Assembly: GCF_003725735.1 (NCBI RefSeq)
Contig: NZ_RJTM01000073.1
Coordinates: forward strand, 1-32,920
Direction of reading: 5' to 3'
DNA from: Sinomicrobium pectinilyticum
Lineage (GTDB): Bacteria > Bacteroidota > Bacteroidia > Flavobacteriales > Flavobacteriaceae
Length of the DNA stretch: 32,920 nt
The notes under the pieces were generated by a model. That model did not search any database and was not told the origin of the DNA. It saw nothing but the letters and a program-made list of their open reading frames with translations. Positions within the stretch are counted from its first letter, which is position 1. The number at the start of each line of letters is the position of its first letter. Shown in pieces: positions 7,735-16,210 of this stretch. The position numbers and the translations under genes were made by a program.

Positions 7735-8346
7735 ATGGACAGAAAAAAGCACTGGGAACAGATCTATGGAACCAAATCGCCCGAAGAAGTTAGCTGGTAC
7801 GCACCTGTACCGGAAGTTTCGCTCGGCTTTATAGAAGATTCCGGAATTCCGAAAACTGCAAAAATCCTGGATATCGGAGGGGGAGACAGTTTTCTTGTGG
7901 ACCACCTGCTTCATCTGGGATACCAGGACATCAGTGTCCTGGATATCTCGGAAACAGCTATTGAAAGGGCAAAAGCAAGATTGGGGGAACAGGCGAAAAA
8001 AGTAAAATGGATCGTAGAAGACATAGCAAATTTTCAACCGGACATACAGTACGACTTCTGGCACGACAGGGCAGCCTTTCACTTTCTGACGGATGAAAAG
8101 GAGATTTCGGATTATGTGAAAATTGTCGGGAATCATGTGGTAAAAGAGGGGTTCCTGGTAATCGGCACTTTTTCCGAAAAAGGCCCGGAGAAATGCAGCG
8201 GAATACAAATACAACAGTATTCCGATAGTTCCATGACCAACCTGTTCAAAGACTGTTTTAAAAGAATAAAATGTATCTATACAGATCATGAGACCCCTGC
8301 GGGTAATATACAGAATTTTGTATTTTGCAGTTTCAGGAAAGTGTAG
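7735..8346 (+). CDS. Class I SAM-dependent methyltransferase
   Basis: A 203-residue cytosolic methyltransferase. It starts with the DRKKHWEQIYGTKSPEEVSWY segment typical of a small-molecule methyltransferase subgroup, followed by motif I ILDIGGGDSFL (residues 43-53), the acidic VLDIS at 66-70, motif IV YDFWHDRAAFHFL (102-114) and the strand GFLVIGTFSEKGP (138-150). Related proteins are loosely annotated as thiopurine- or tellurite-type methyltransferases, but the substrate cannot be fixed here. ATG at 7735 gives the proper N-terminus; another ATG at 7724 in the near-identical string ATGGACAGAATATGGACAG is out of frame. It stands alone, with about 250 bases of noncoding DNA on each side. Confidence 0.82.
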   Translation: MDRKKHWEQIYGTKSPEEVSWYAPVPEVSLGFIEDSGIPKTAKILDIGGGDSFLVDHLLHLGYQDISVLDISETAIERAKARLGEQAKKVKWIVEDIANFQPDIQYDFWHDRAAFHFLTDEKEISDYVKIVGNHVVKEGFLVIGTFSEKGPEKCSGIQIQQYSDSSMTNLFKDCFKRIKCIYTDHETPAGNIQNFVFCSFRKV

Positions 8347-8417
8347 TTCGGCCTGACCTGTAATGAACGTATTGTGTAACTTATATGTTATACTTTAACG
8401 CAGACAACATAGGACAT

Positions 8418-8443
8418 CTTCATGTAGGCGACATGACATGAAG
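8418..8443. repeat. 8-bp inverted repeat downstream of the methyltransferase
   Basis: CTTCATGT (8418-8425) and ACATGAAG (8436-8443) are perfect inverted copies with a 10-base loop. The string TCATGTAGGYGA within it also occurs near 7545 in the gap before the methyltransferase gene. It has no T run, so it is not an obvious terminator; its role is unknown. Confidence 0.35.
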
Positions 8444-8479
8444 CATTATCATATAAACTACATAAAAAATAAGCCACAA

Positions 8480-8511
8480 GGCGGGTGAAGGTAAATTACC
8501 CGCCCTTTGAT
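8480..8511 (+). terminator. Hairpin terminator before doxX
   Basis: GGCGGGT (8480-8486) pairs with ACCCGCC (8498-8504) over an 11-base loop, followed by a broken T-rich tail (CTTTGATTTATT). It probably ends transcription from the methyltransferase gene. The weak T run keeps confidence moderate. Confidence 0.5.
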
Positions 8512-8615
8512 TTATTATTAACCGTTAAAGCCTGTAATATGCGGGGCGGCACACAAAGGTGTTCCCCGATACGCTTTAACGGATTACGGATGTATCACCA
8601 TACAGACAAAGGATA

Positions 8616-9047
8616 ATGTTGCAAAAAATAATACGAACCGATAATTCGAGAGCCACGATTATAATCCGGCTTATGGTCGGAACCGTTTTCCTGTCGGAAG
8701 GACTACAGAAGTTTCTTTTCCCGGCCCTTCGCGGAGCAGGCAGGATGGAAAAGATCGGTCTTCCCGCTGCCGATTTTTTAGGGGGATTTGTAGGAACGTT
8801 TGAAGTGCTTTGCGGAATACTTGTCCTGCTGGGCTTTCTCACCCGGCTGGCAGGTGTACCTCTTGTAGCGATAATGCTGATTGCCATAACAACAACAAAA
8901 CGCGAAATCCTGCTGAACGAAGGTTTTTGGGAGATGATGCATGCCGGCAGGACGGACTGGGCCATGCTTCTGGGAAGTTTTTTTCTTATTGTAAAAGGCG
9001 GTGGTTTGTGGTCGGTGGACAAAATGGTTTCGAAAAATGGCGGATAA
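8616..9047 (+). CDS. DoxX family membrane protein
   Basis: A 143-residue inner-membrane protein of the DoxX family, with about four hydrophobic segments. Typical features are IIIRLMVGTVFLSEGLQKFLFP (about residues 15-36), GTFEVLCGILVLLGFLTRLAGVPL (60-83) and the long EMMHAGRTDWAMLLGSFFLIVKGGG end. DoxX-like proteins are linked to redox homeostasis or quinone chemistry, but the exact activity is usually unknown. The last 11 bases overlap the start of the downstream chromate-transporter-type gene, so the two are translated together. The start at ATG 8616 places the first hydrophobic segment properly. Confidence 0.85.
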   Translation: MLQKIIRTDNSRATIIIRLMVGTVFLSEGLQKFLFPALRGAGRMEKIGLPAADFLGGFVGTFEVLCGILVLLGFLTRLAGVPLVAIMLIAITTTKREILLNEGFWEMMHAGRTDWAMLLGSFFLIVKGGGLWSVDKMVSKNGG

Positions 9048-10149
9048 ACTAAAAGAAGTAGCTCTTTTGTTCTTCAAACTGGGTAGTATTGCTTTTGGAG
9101 GGCCTGCTGCTCATATAGCCATGATGGAAGACGAAGTGGTCAGGAGAAAGAAATGGATGTCCCGGCAGCATTTTCTCGATCTGGTGGGAGCTACCAATCT
9201 GATCCCGGGTCCCAATTCTACCGAAATGACAATGCATTGCGGGTATGAAAGGGCCGGGTGGAAAGGATTGATAGCGGCAGGGGCCTGTTTTATTTTTCCC
9301 GCCGTTACCATTACTATGGTCTTTGCCTGGTTATATAAGCAATATGGGCAATTGCCTGAAGTAGAACCCTATATTTACGGTATAAAACCGGCGGTGATAG
9401 CCATAATACTGGGAGCCGTTTACAGGCTTGGCCAAAAAGCCCTTAAAAATGTAAAACTTGGTATTCTTGGAGGAATGACACTTATAGCATGCCTTCTGGG
9501 GGTGCATGAGATTCTTGCCTTATTTGCCTGCGGGATCTCCGGACTGGCCCTGTATCTTATCTCCGGTTCCAAAAATAATTTAAACGGAAGTGTGGTGCTC
9601 ATACTCTTTCAGGCAGCCAAATCCGTAACTTCAGCAAAGGTTTTCTGGATTTTTTTAAAAGTGGGTGCTTTGTTATACGGAAGCGGCTATGTGTTATTTG
9701 CCTACCTGGATGCCGAATTGGTGGATGGCGGGTGGCTGACGAGACAGGAATTGATAGACGCCGTTGCCGTGGGGCAGTTCACCCCGGGGCCTGTCCTGTC
9801 CACCGCTACATTTATCGGCTGGCAGTTAAACGGTTTCTCCGGGGCGGTCGTCGCTACCGTTGGTATCTTTCTTCCTTCTTTTATTTTTGTGGCCATACTG
9901 AACCCCTTCATTTCCAGAATGCGAAAATCAATAGTATTCACGGCCTTCCTGGATGCAGTGAATATTGCCGCAGTAGCCGTTATCATAGCGGTTTGTGTAG
10001 AGATGGCAAAAGATACCTTAACAGATTGGCGTACCATTTTAATAGCCGTTCTCAGTTTAACAGCCGTTTTTGCCTTCAGGAAAATGAACAGTGCTTTTAT
10101 TGTCATAGGCGGGTCCGTGACCGGATATCTCCTGGAGACACTGTTGTAA
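9037..10149 (+). CDS. ChrA-type chromate transporter, two-domain form
   Basis: A 370-residue inner-membrane protein of the CHR family with two homologous halves. The first half opens with FKLGSIAFGGPAAHIAMMEDEVV and contains GATNLIPGPNSTEMTMHCGYERAGWKG; the second half repeats this pattern as FLKVGALLYGSGYVLFAYLDAE and VAVGQFTPGPVLSTATFIGWQ. Characterised members export chromate, giving chromium resistance, though many homologues have other or unknown anion substrates. I chose ATG 9037 rather than an upstream GTG at 9001, because ADKLKEVALLFFKLG is the normal N-terminus; it overlaps the doxX end by 11 bases. The gene follows doxX in one unit. Confidence 0.87.
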   Translation: MADKLKEVALLFFKLGSIAFGGPAAHIAMMEDEVVRRKKWMSRQHFLDLVGATNLIPGPNSTEMTMHCGYERAGWKGLIAAGACFIFPAVTITMVFAWLYKQYGQLPEVEPYIYGIKPAVIAIILGAVYRLGQKALKNVKLGILGGMTLIACLLGVHEILALFACGISGLALYLISGSKNNLNGSVVLILFQAAKSVTSAKVFWIFLKVGALLYGSGYVLFAYLDAELVDGGWLTRQELIDAVAVGQFTPGPVLSTATFIGWQLNGFSGAVVATVGIFLPSFIFVAILNPFISRMRKSIVFTAFLDAVNIAAVAVIIAVCVEMAKDTLTDWRTILIAVLSLTAVFAFRKMNSAFIVIGGSVTGYLLETLL

Positions 10150-10174
10150 ATTCCGGACGGTTTCTGAAACCGTA

Positions 10175-10390
10175 ATGCTTTATCCGGTATATACTTTCCT
10201 ACGCGACTTTGCGGTTACGGATAAAGAGAAAAAGAAACCCGCATTTACAAAATACTTAGTTATTCCAACCTTTTTTAATATCTACAGGTTACGATCGGGA
10301 GAAATATATATTGACTATATTTCTTTTATGATCGGTAATTTATGCGTTTTATTCATTATGGGTATTGTTTTTTTGCTATTCCATAAATAA
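10175..10390 (+). CDS. Possible small membrane protein, 71 residues
   Basis: An unrecognised open frame 25 bases after the ChrA-type gene. The N-terminal two-thirds are charged (residues 16-23 VTDKEKKK) and residues 48-69 form one clear hydrophobic helix (ISFMIGNLCVLFIMGIVFLL). That pattern fits a single-pass membrane protein. Against it, the frame carries a 9-bp hairpin (10300-10324) and one copy of a 15-base repeat that recurs at the nirB start, so the DNA may be partly regulatory. The region is much richer in A+T than neighbouring genes. I list it as possible only. Confidence 0.35.
   Translation: MLYPVYTFLRDFAVTDKEKKKPAFTKYLVIPTFFNIYRLRSGEIYIDYISFMIGNLCVLFIMGIVFLLFHK
10249..10263 (+). repeat. 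15-base direct repeat, copy 1
   Basis: AAAATACTTAGTTAT here is identical to 10436-10450, which abuts the nirB start codon. It contains the TACTTA half-site of the proposed nitrate-island operator. An exact 15-base match 187 bases away is unlikely by chance, even in AT-rich DNA. Confidence 0.5.
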
Positions 10391-10410
10391 TTGGATCTAG
10401 TTACTTTTAT

Positions 10411-10426
10411 TAAGTAATAATACTTA
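10411..10426. promoter_or_regulatory. Candidate nitrate-island operator before nirB
   Basis: TAAGTA-ATAA-TACTTA is a perfect inverted repeat centred 30 bases before the nirB ATG. The same arms and 4-base spacer occur before narK (16213-16228), with a one-base-imperfect copy between moeA and the porin (24998-25013). Its right arm runs into TATTTTTG (10425-10432), a perfect TAnnTTTG -7 element, and no matching TTTG is seen 19 bases farther upstream, which suggests regulated expression. N4-spaced palindromes are known for NreC-type response regulators, but FNR/CRP-type proteins also fit. Confidence 0.5.
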
Positions 10427-10435
10427 TTTTTGTAT

Positions 10436-10450
10436 AAAATACTTAGTTAT
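10436..10450 (+). repeat. 15-base direct repeat, copy 2
   Basis: This is the second exact copy of AAAATACTTAGTTAT (first copy 10249-10263). It ends inside the nirB start codon, so it forms the immediate 5' leader of nirB. Confidence 0.5.
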
Positions 10451-12956
10451 GCAAAAAATCGTAGTTATAGGTAACGGTATGGTAGGATATAAGTTTTGTG
10501 AGAAACTTATCGCATCAGGTTCGGGGGAAAAATTTGAGATCACGGTTTTTGGAGAAGAGCCCAGGGCTGCTTACGATCGTGTTCATCTGAGCGCCTATTT
10601 TTCTGTGGAAAGTGCCAGCGAACTCAGTATGGCTCCTTCGGGGTGGTATAAAGACAACGGTATAACGCTACATACTTCTTCCCTGATCTGTGAGATTGAC
10701 AGGGAGAAAAAGATAGTTGCAGACCACAAAAATAATATCTACCCTTACGATTACCTGATTATAGCTACGGGATCGGCCCCGTTTGTCCCGGATATAGAGG
10801 GTATTGACACCCCCGGTGTTTTTGTGTACAGGACCATCGAAGACCTGGATGCTATTAAACAGTATGCTGTAAAGGCCAGGAGAGAATATGGCGGAAAGGC
10901 AGCTATTCTGGGAGGCGGGCTTTTAGGCCTGGAAGCGGCCAATGCCACAAAAGAACTCGGTTTGGCAACCGACGTGGTGGAATTTGCCCCGCGCTTAATG
11001 CCCAGACAACTGGACGATTCGGCCAGTAACATGTTACAGACCAAAATAGAATCTATGGGCATAGGGATTTACCTGAACAAATCTACAAGCAAAATTTACG
11101 GGAATAACAGGATAGAAGCCCTGCATTTTGCAGATGGTTCTCAGTTAAAAACCGATATGCTTGTCATTTCCGCAGGGATCCGGCCGAGAGATGAACTGGG
11201 AAGGAATGCCGGCCTTAGGACCGGGGAACGCGGAGGTATCTGGGTGGATAATAAAATGCAGACATCCGACGCATCTATATATGCCATAGGAGAAGTGGCT
11301 TATTACAATGGCGGGATATACGGGCTGGTCGCCCCCGGCTATGCCATGGCCGAAATTGCGGTAAACCAGATCTGTGGAGGAGACAAACGCATGGTGGAGC
11401 GTATAGATATGTCTACACAGTTAAAGCTGATCGGAACGGAAGTAGCGAGTTTCGGAGATCCTTTTGTCGACGGTAACAGTGCGTCGGCCATTGTATTCGA
11501 AAATAAATTTTCCGGTATTTACAAAAGGATAAATATAGACAAAGAGTCCAGAACCCTGCTGGGAGGTATTTTAATAGGAGATTCTTCTGATTACAACACT
11601 CTTTTTCAGTTGTACATAAATACAATGAAACTCCCGGAAACTCCTGAAGATCTGATTATTCCCAATAAAAGCGGGGAAACTTCCGCCGGGAGTGTAATGG
11701 ATCTGCCCGATACGGCACAAATATGTTCCTGCGAAAGCATCTCCAAAGGGGCTATTTGCGAAGCGGTCAACAGCGGAGGGTGCCAGAGTGTAAAGGATGT
11801 CATAAACCGGACCAAGGCTACGACCGGGTGTGGGGGGTGTAAGCCCATGGTTACGGATTTGGTGGGTGAAAGCCTTAAGGCCCTGGGAAAAGAGGTTAAA
11901 GAAACCATTTGCGAACATTTCAACTACAGCAGACAGGAGCTTTACGACCTCGTAAAGATCAATAAAGTAAAAGATTATAATGAAGCGCTGGACCTTTTCG
12001 GGAGCGGACACGGCTGCGAAATATGCAAACCGGTGCTGGCATCCGTTTTTGCGAGCATTTACATGGAAACGGCCAACAGACAGGTGACAATACAGGATTC
12101 GAACGATAAATTTCTGGCCAATATTCAGCGAAACGGTACCTATTCGGTAGTCCCCAGGGTAGCTGGGGGAGAAGTTACCCCGGAAAAACTGATGGTACTG
12201 GGACAGGTAGCCAGAAAATATGACCTGTACAGTAAAATTACAGGAGGACAGAGAATAGACCTTTTCGGGGCAAAACTGGATCAGTTGCCGGATATATGGA
12301 GAGAACTTATCGAGGCGGGTTTTGAAAGCGGACATGCTTACGGCAAGTCGCTACGGACCGTAAAAAGTTGCGTGGGGTCGACCTGGTGCCGCTATGGTAT
12401 GCACGAAAGCGTGAGCTTTGCCATCCGGATAGAAGAACGCTATAAAGGACTGCGATCGCCGCATAAACTCAAAGGCGGGGTCTCCGGGTGTATACGCGAA
12501 TGTGCGGAAGCCAGGGGAAAGGACTTCGGTATTATCGCAGTGGAAAAAGGATGGAATCTATATGTGTGCGGTAACGGGGGAGCCACGCCCAAACATGCCG
12601 TACTCCTGGCAGAACAGCTGGATGATGAAACCTGTATAAAATATCTCGACCGTTTTTTAATGTATTATATAAGAACTGCACCCCCGCTTACCAGGACTGC
12701 ACCCTGGCTGGAAAAACTCGAAGGAGGGATAGAATACCTTAAACAGGTTGTCATCGAAGATAGTCTCGGTATTGCGGAGGACCTGGAAGACGAAATGCAA
12801 AACCTGGTGGATTCGTATGTCTGTGAATGGAAGCAGGCTATCGAAGACCCCGAAATGATGAAAAGGTTCAGGCATTTCGTAAACTCCGATGAAACGGATA
12901 GTTCAATAGAATTTGTCCCGATGCGGGAACAAAAAATGCCAAAACCCTGGAGATAA
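10449..12956 (+). CDS. nirB: NADH-dependent nitrite reductase, large subunit
   Basis: An 835-residue cytosolic enzyme that reduces nitrite to ammonium with NAD(P)H. The N-terminal FAD/NAD domains carry GNGMVG (8-13) and the second dinucleotide fold ILGGGLLGLEAA (153-164). A BFD-type [2Fe-2S] domain follows with Cys426, Cys428, Cys461 and Cys464, then a second BFD-like unit with Cys488, Cys523 and Cys526. The sulfite/nitrite reductase half follows. Siroheme-4Fe-4S ligands are intact as Cys641-x5-Cys647 and Cys681-x3-Cys685. Length and layout match NirB. The start at ATG 10449 directly precedes the flavin-binding strand. It opens the nitrate island, with a candidate operator 30 bases upstream and the NirD-like gene 146 bases downstream. 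Siroheme would need the SUMT at 22783-23607. Confidence 0.95.
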   Translation: MQKIVVIGNGMVGYKFCEKLIASGSGEKFEITVFGEEPRAAYDRVHLSAYFSVESASELSMAPSGWYKDNGITLHTSSLICEIDREKKIVADHKNNIYPYDYLIIATGSAPFVPDIEGIDTPGVFVYRTIEDLDAIKQYAVKARREYGGKAAILGGGLLGLEAANATKELGLATDVVEFAPRLMPRQLDDSASNMLQTKIESMGIGIYLNKSTSKIYGNNRIEALHFADGSQLKTDMLVISAGIRPRDELGRNAGLRTGERGGIWVDNKMQTSDASIYAIGEVAYYNGGIYGLVAPGYAMAEIAVNQICGGDKRMVERIDMSTQLKLIGTEVASFGDPFVDGNSASAIVFENKFSGIYKRINIDKESRTLLGGILIGDSSDYNTLFQLYINTMKLPETPEDLIIPNKSGETSAGSVMDLPDTAQICSCESISKGAICEAVNSGGCQSVKDVINRTKATTGCGGCKPMVTDLVGESLKALGKEVKETICEHFNYSRQELYDLVKINKVKDYNEALDLFGSGHGCEICKPVLASVFASIYMETANRQVTIQDSNDKFLANIQRNGTYSVVPRVAGGEVTPEKLMVLGQVARKYDLYSKITGGQRIDLFGAKLDQLPDIWRELIEAGFESGHAYGKSLRTVKSCVGSTWCRYGMHESVSFAIRIEERYKGLRSPHKLKGGVSGCIRECAEARGKDFGIIAVEKGWNLYVCGNGGATPKHAVLLAEQLDDETCIKYLDRFLMYYIRTAPPLTRTAPWLEKLEGGIEYLKQVVIEDSLGIAEDLEDEMQNLVDSYVCEWKQAIEDPEMMKRFRHFVNSDETDSSIEFVPMREQKMPKPWR

Positions 12957-13102
12957 AGTAGTGGTTATGCGACGCCCGTAACAGGGTTTCGGATACCAAC
13001 GGATATGATATGGGAATATAAACCCGCAAAATTGTTATTCAGATGGACTTTATGAACTTTCGATTTCCGTCTGACCCTTGAAAAACAACTGAATATTAAC
13101 AG

Positions 13103-13480
13103 ATGAAAGAAATTTTGGACCAATACAGGACAGTTAACGAACAGGAGATCCGGGAGTGGTTCCTGGCAGGGAAAATAAGCGACTTTCCCAGTGACGGTGG
13201 AGTGTGCGTAAAATACAAAACAAAGCAGATCGCCGTTTTTAATTTCGGGAGAATGGGGAAGTGGTATGCCTGCCAGAACCTGTGTCCCCATAAACTGGAA
13301 ATGGTAATTTCAAGAGGTATGATCGGCGAATCTGCGGGTATTCCCAAAGTGGCCTGCCCGTTGCATAAAAAGACCTTTTCTCTGGAAGACGGTTCAAATT
13401 TAAACGGGGAAGAATATAAAATAGCCGTTTATCCTGTGAAAATAGAGAATAAAAATGTGTATATTGGATTTTCGGAATGA
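13103..13480 (+). CDS. nirD: NirD-like Rieske ferredoxin subunit
   Basis: A 125-residue protein that should partner NirB as the small subunit of nitrite reductase. The Rieske fold is seen from residue 40 on, with ligands Cys61-x-His63 (LCPHK) and Cys85-x2-His88 (ACPLH) both intact, whereas many NirD proteins such as that of E. coli have lost them. It should therefore bind a [2Fe-2S] cluster. About 30 residues precede the fold (DQYRTVNEQEIREWFLAGKI) and may be an adaptor helix. The gene lies 146 bases after nirB on the same strand and 69 bases before the sensor kinase. A general Rieske ferredoxin is an alternative, but position and size favour NirD. Confidence 0.8.
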   Translation: MKEILDQYRTVNEQEIREWFLAGKISDFPSDGGVCVKYKTKQIAVFNFGRMGKWYACQNLCPHKLEMVISRGMIGESAGIPKVACPLHKKTFSLEDGSNLNGEEYKIAVYPVKIENKNVYIGFSE

Positions 13481-13549
13481 TCTTTCGGATCTTTTCCCGA
13501 AGATCATACGGAACAGATCCCGGAAAGTACTCTTGTAATTGTATTAAAA

Positions 13550-15370
13550 ATGTCGGAAGCCAACCAGTCTTCAATAGAGTGGCATACGTTTAGTAAGTTA
13601 AAACGCCTTTATATCTTAGCGCTAAGTGCCATTGCTATTTCGGTTTTGGTAAGCCAGGTATTTATTCATCGTTTTCTGGACGACCAGGAAAATGATTCCA
13701 CTGTGATCAATATTGCAGGAAGACAGCGGATGTTAAGCCAGAAACTGTCCAGGGAGACCATGCAGCTTTTACATGCGGGGGATAGTATTCCCGAGCGGGA
13801 AATAGCGGCCGAAATGCGGGAGACGGTTTCGTTATGGGCCGATTCCCAGCGGACACTGATAAACGGAAATGAAGAATACGGCCTGCCGGAGAATAATTCG
13901 GATACGATACGTGACATGTTTCGCGAAATAACCCCGTATTTCGAAAACATGGAAAGTTCGGCCAACTATATTATCGGGTATGTAGAAACCGGTGAAGCGG
14001 CCGATGTGGGCGTGTTGAGGCCGGCAATAGTAAACATTCTGGAAAATGAGTCTGCATTCCTCGAAAGAATGGACCGGATTGTCAACCAGTACGAAAAAGA
14101 AGCCGGCCAAAAAGTAAAGCGCCTGGAACGCCTGGAAATCATCCTTACCTGTTTTACGCTCCTCGTACTCCTGTGCGAGTTTGTTTTTATTTTCTTTCCA
14201 ACGGCCAAAGCAGTCAGAAATACGATTTCACAACTTATTGCTTCCGAAAAAAAAGCCAGGAAAATGGCATACCATGCGGATAAGCTGAGCCAGGAAAAGG
14301 ACAGGTCGGTCAAGGAGTTGAAAGTGCTTAACCAGGCCATAAACCAGACACTGCTTTTTGCCAGGGTCTATCCCGATGGCGAAATAATACAACTGGGAGA
14401 GAAATTCTCCAGGATATTCCAGATCAGGGAACTCCACACTTTCAATAAGTTCCAGGACCTGTTTTCCGTGAATGAAGCGGACAGAAAAGAGATCGAGGCC
14501 TTGTTGCACCAGAATTCCAGGCAAAACTGGCAGGGTGAGGTGAAGGTAACTTCTTCCTCAGGAAAAAATATATGGATGGAAATGTCACTGATTCCCTATA
14601 ACCCCGGGAATAACAAATGGGAAATCCTGATCATTGCTACCGATATCACCTCCAGGAAAGAAGCCCAGCTGGAAATAGAACGGCTTACCAAAGAACAATT
14701 TGAGGAAAAAATGAACCGCCAGAAACTGGTTTCCAGTAAAATTATCGAAAACCAGGAACAGGAACAAAACCGGATAGCCAAGGATATCCATGACGGCATC
14801 GGACAGATGCTTACGGGGTTGAGCCTTAACCTGCAAAGCATAGACATCGGTAAGCCGGAAAGGGCAGCTCAGAAAATCGATAACCTGAAGGATCTGACCC
14901 TGAAGATTATAAAAGGGGTAAGGACGGCTACTTTTAACCTGATGCCCCCGGAATTAAGCGATCACGGTATAGTACCGGCACTGAATAAACTGACGGAAGA
15001 ACTGTCCAAACTTACGGGCAAGACCATTTTTCTTTACGATAAAACGGGATTTGATCACCGGCTGGACTCTTTGGCCGAGATCAATATTTACAGGATCACA
15101 CAGGAAGCGGTAAACAATGCCATAAAATATGCCGATTCATCCCAGATTATCGTAAGTGTCTCTCATAGCGATAGCCTCCTGAGTATTAATATCGATGATA
15201 ACGGAAAAGGCTTTGATCCTAAGAAATTAAAGCCGGGGAACGGTGAAGGGGGGATGGGGATTTCATACATGAAAGAGCGTATCCGGTATATTGACGGGCG
15301 GTTATTCATAAACTCACAGGAGGGAAAAGGAACCCGCGTAACGATCAACATCCCGCTGTCTGTACTGTAA
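13550..15370 (+). CDS. NarX-like membrane sensor histidine kinase
   Basis: A 606-residue sensor kinase. A transmembrane helix (about 20-41) is followed by a periplasmic helical domain of the PilJ/NarX type, beginning with INIAGRQRMLSQ (53-64), which resembles the nitrate-binding P-box of NarX. A second membrane helix lies at about 197-217, a coiled coil at 225-265 and a PAS domain at about 265-365. The HisKA_3 dimerisation domain has phospho-acceptor His414 (KDIHDGIGQ). The ATPase domain shows QEAVNNAIKYA (518-528), DDNGKGFD (549-556) and GMGISYMKERI (568-578). The partner regulator begins 43 bases downstream. Likely role: sense nitrate or nitrite outside the inner membrane and control the island. 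The ligand is inferred from the P-box and context. Confidence 0.85.
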   Translation: MSEANQSSIEWHTFSKLKRLYILALSAIAISVLVSQVFIHRFLDDQENDSTVINIAGRQRMLSQKLSRETMQLLHAGDSIPEREIAAEMRETVSLWADSQRTLINGNEEYGLPENNSDTIRDMFREITPYFENMESSANYIIGYVETGEAADVGVLRPAIVNILENESAFLERMDRIVNQYEKEAGQKVKRLERLEIILTCFTLLVLLCEFVFIFFPTAKAVRNTISQLIASEKKARKMAYHADKLSQEKDRSVKELKVLNQAINQTLLFARVYPDGEIIQLGEKFSRIFQIRELHTFNKFQDLFSVNEADRKEIEALLHQNSRQNWQGEVKVTSSSGKNIWMEMSLIPYNPGNNKWEILIIATDITSRKEAQLEIERLTKEQFEEKMNRQKLVSSKIIENQEQEQNRIAKDIHDGIGQMLTGLSLNLQSIDIGKPERAAQKIDNLKDLTLKIIKGVRTATFNLMPPELSDHGIVPALNKLTEELSKLTGKTIFLYDKTGFDHRLDSLAEINIYRITQEAVNNAIKYADSSQIIVSVSHSDSLLSINIDDNGKGFDPKKLKPGNGEGGMGISYMKERIRYIDGRLFINSQEGKGTRVTINIPLSVL

Positions 15371-15413
15371 ATACGTAAAAAATCATTAGTTTTGATAAAA
15401 TATCTTAATCGGG

Positions 15414-16082
15414 ATGAGTGATAAATTACGTATATTCCTTGTTGACGACCATGTACTGGTCAGGGACGGGATAAAAGCTTTGCTGGAAGAACAGGAGGAA
15501 ATTGAAGTTATAAACGAAGCTTCCGACGGGGACGAAGCCCTCCGCATTCTTGAGAATGAAACCCCGGACCTGGTCATCGCGGATATCAGGATGCCCAACA
15601 TGAGTGGCATTGATATGATCAGGGAACTGAAGCAAAAGAAGCCCCGTATTAAAACGCTGATGTTGTCCATGCACGATTCCGAAGAATACGTAGTTCAGTC
15701 CATACAGGCGGGGGCGGACGGGTATCTTCTGAAAGGTTCCAGTAAAGAGGAATTTTTAAAGGCCCTGCACAAAATAATGCATGGGGAAAAGTATTTTTCC
15801 GGCGATATTTCCACCGTACTGATCAACCATTTTTCCGGTAAGGGAGGAGATACCTTCAAAGGGGCCGGAAAAACCCCGGACCGCAAGGCCCCTTTTCATC
15901 TGACCAGAAGGGAAAAACAGATACTGGACCTTATACTGGAAGGCAGGAGTAACAAGGAAATCGGGGAAGAACTCAACATAAGTAAACGCACGACAGAAGT
16001 ACACCGGTTTAATTTGATGAAAAAACTCGAAGTAAAGAACCTTGCGGAACTGACCAATAAGGCTAAGGAATATAACCTGTAG
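15414..16082 (+). CDS. NarL/LuxR-family response regulator
   Basis: A 222-residue transcription regulator. The receiver domain (about 5-125) has the acidic pair Asp11-Asp12, phospho-acceptor Asp57 (VIADIRMP) and the conserved lysine in GYLLKGSS. A linker of about 30 residues leads to a LuxR-type helix-turn-helix (about 160-220) with LTRREKQILDLILEGRSNKEIGEELNIS in its core. It lies 43 bases after the kinase gene and should be its phosphotransfer partner. It is the best candidate in the window to bind the shared TAAGTA-N4-TACTTA repeats, since NarL/NreC-class regulators bind short inverted repeats; this link is an inference. The name narL or nreC would be reasonable but is not proven. Confidence 0.88.
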   Translation: MSDKLRIFLVDDHVLVRDGIKALLEEQEEIEVINEASDGDEALRILENETPDLVIADIRMPNMSGIDMIRELKQKKPRIKTLMLSMHDSEEYVVQSIQAGADGYLLKGSSKEEFLKALHKIMHGEKYFSGDISTVLINHFSGKGGDTFKGAGKTPDRKAPFHLTRREKQILDLILEGRSNKEIGEELNISKRTTEVHRFNLMKKLEVKNLAELTNKAKEYNL

Positions 16083-16210
16083 GAATCCTGATTGATAATA
16101 TCTGAAATTTAACCGCTTAAAATTTTGCAATTTACAATATCGCTTTCCTCATATGCAGCGACTTTTATAAGTTCGTAATTTTTTGAAATACGTATATTAT
16201 TAAGTAGTTA

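Noticed and set aside
9001-9036. GTG start giving the ChrA-type transporter 12 extra residues
   Set aside because: The extra residues (VCGRWTKWFRK) are doxX coding sequence in another frame, and the ATG at 9037 gives the normal family start.
10157-10173. ACGGTTTC-T-GAAACCGT as a terminator for the ChrA-type gene
   Set aside because: The palindrome is perfect but has no T run after it and too small a loop for a full stem, so I do not call it a terminator.
10449-12956. Second BFD-like cysteine set in NirB as a novelty
   Set aside because: The E. coli-type NirB has a comparable CEHF...GCEVC region, so the layout is ordinary for the family.
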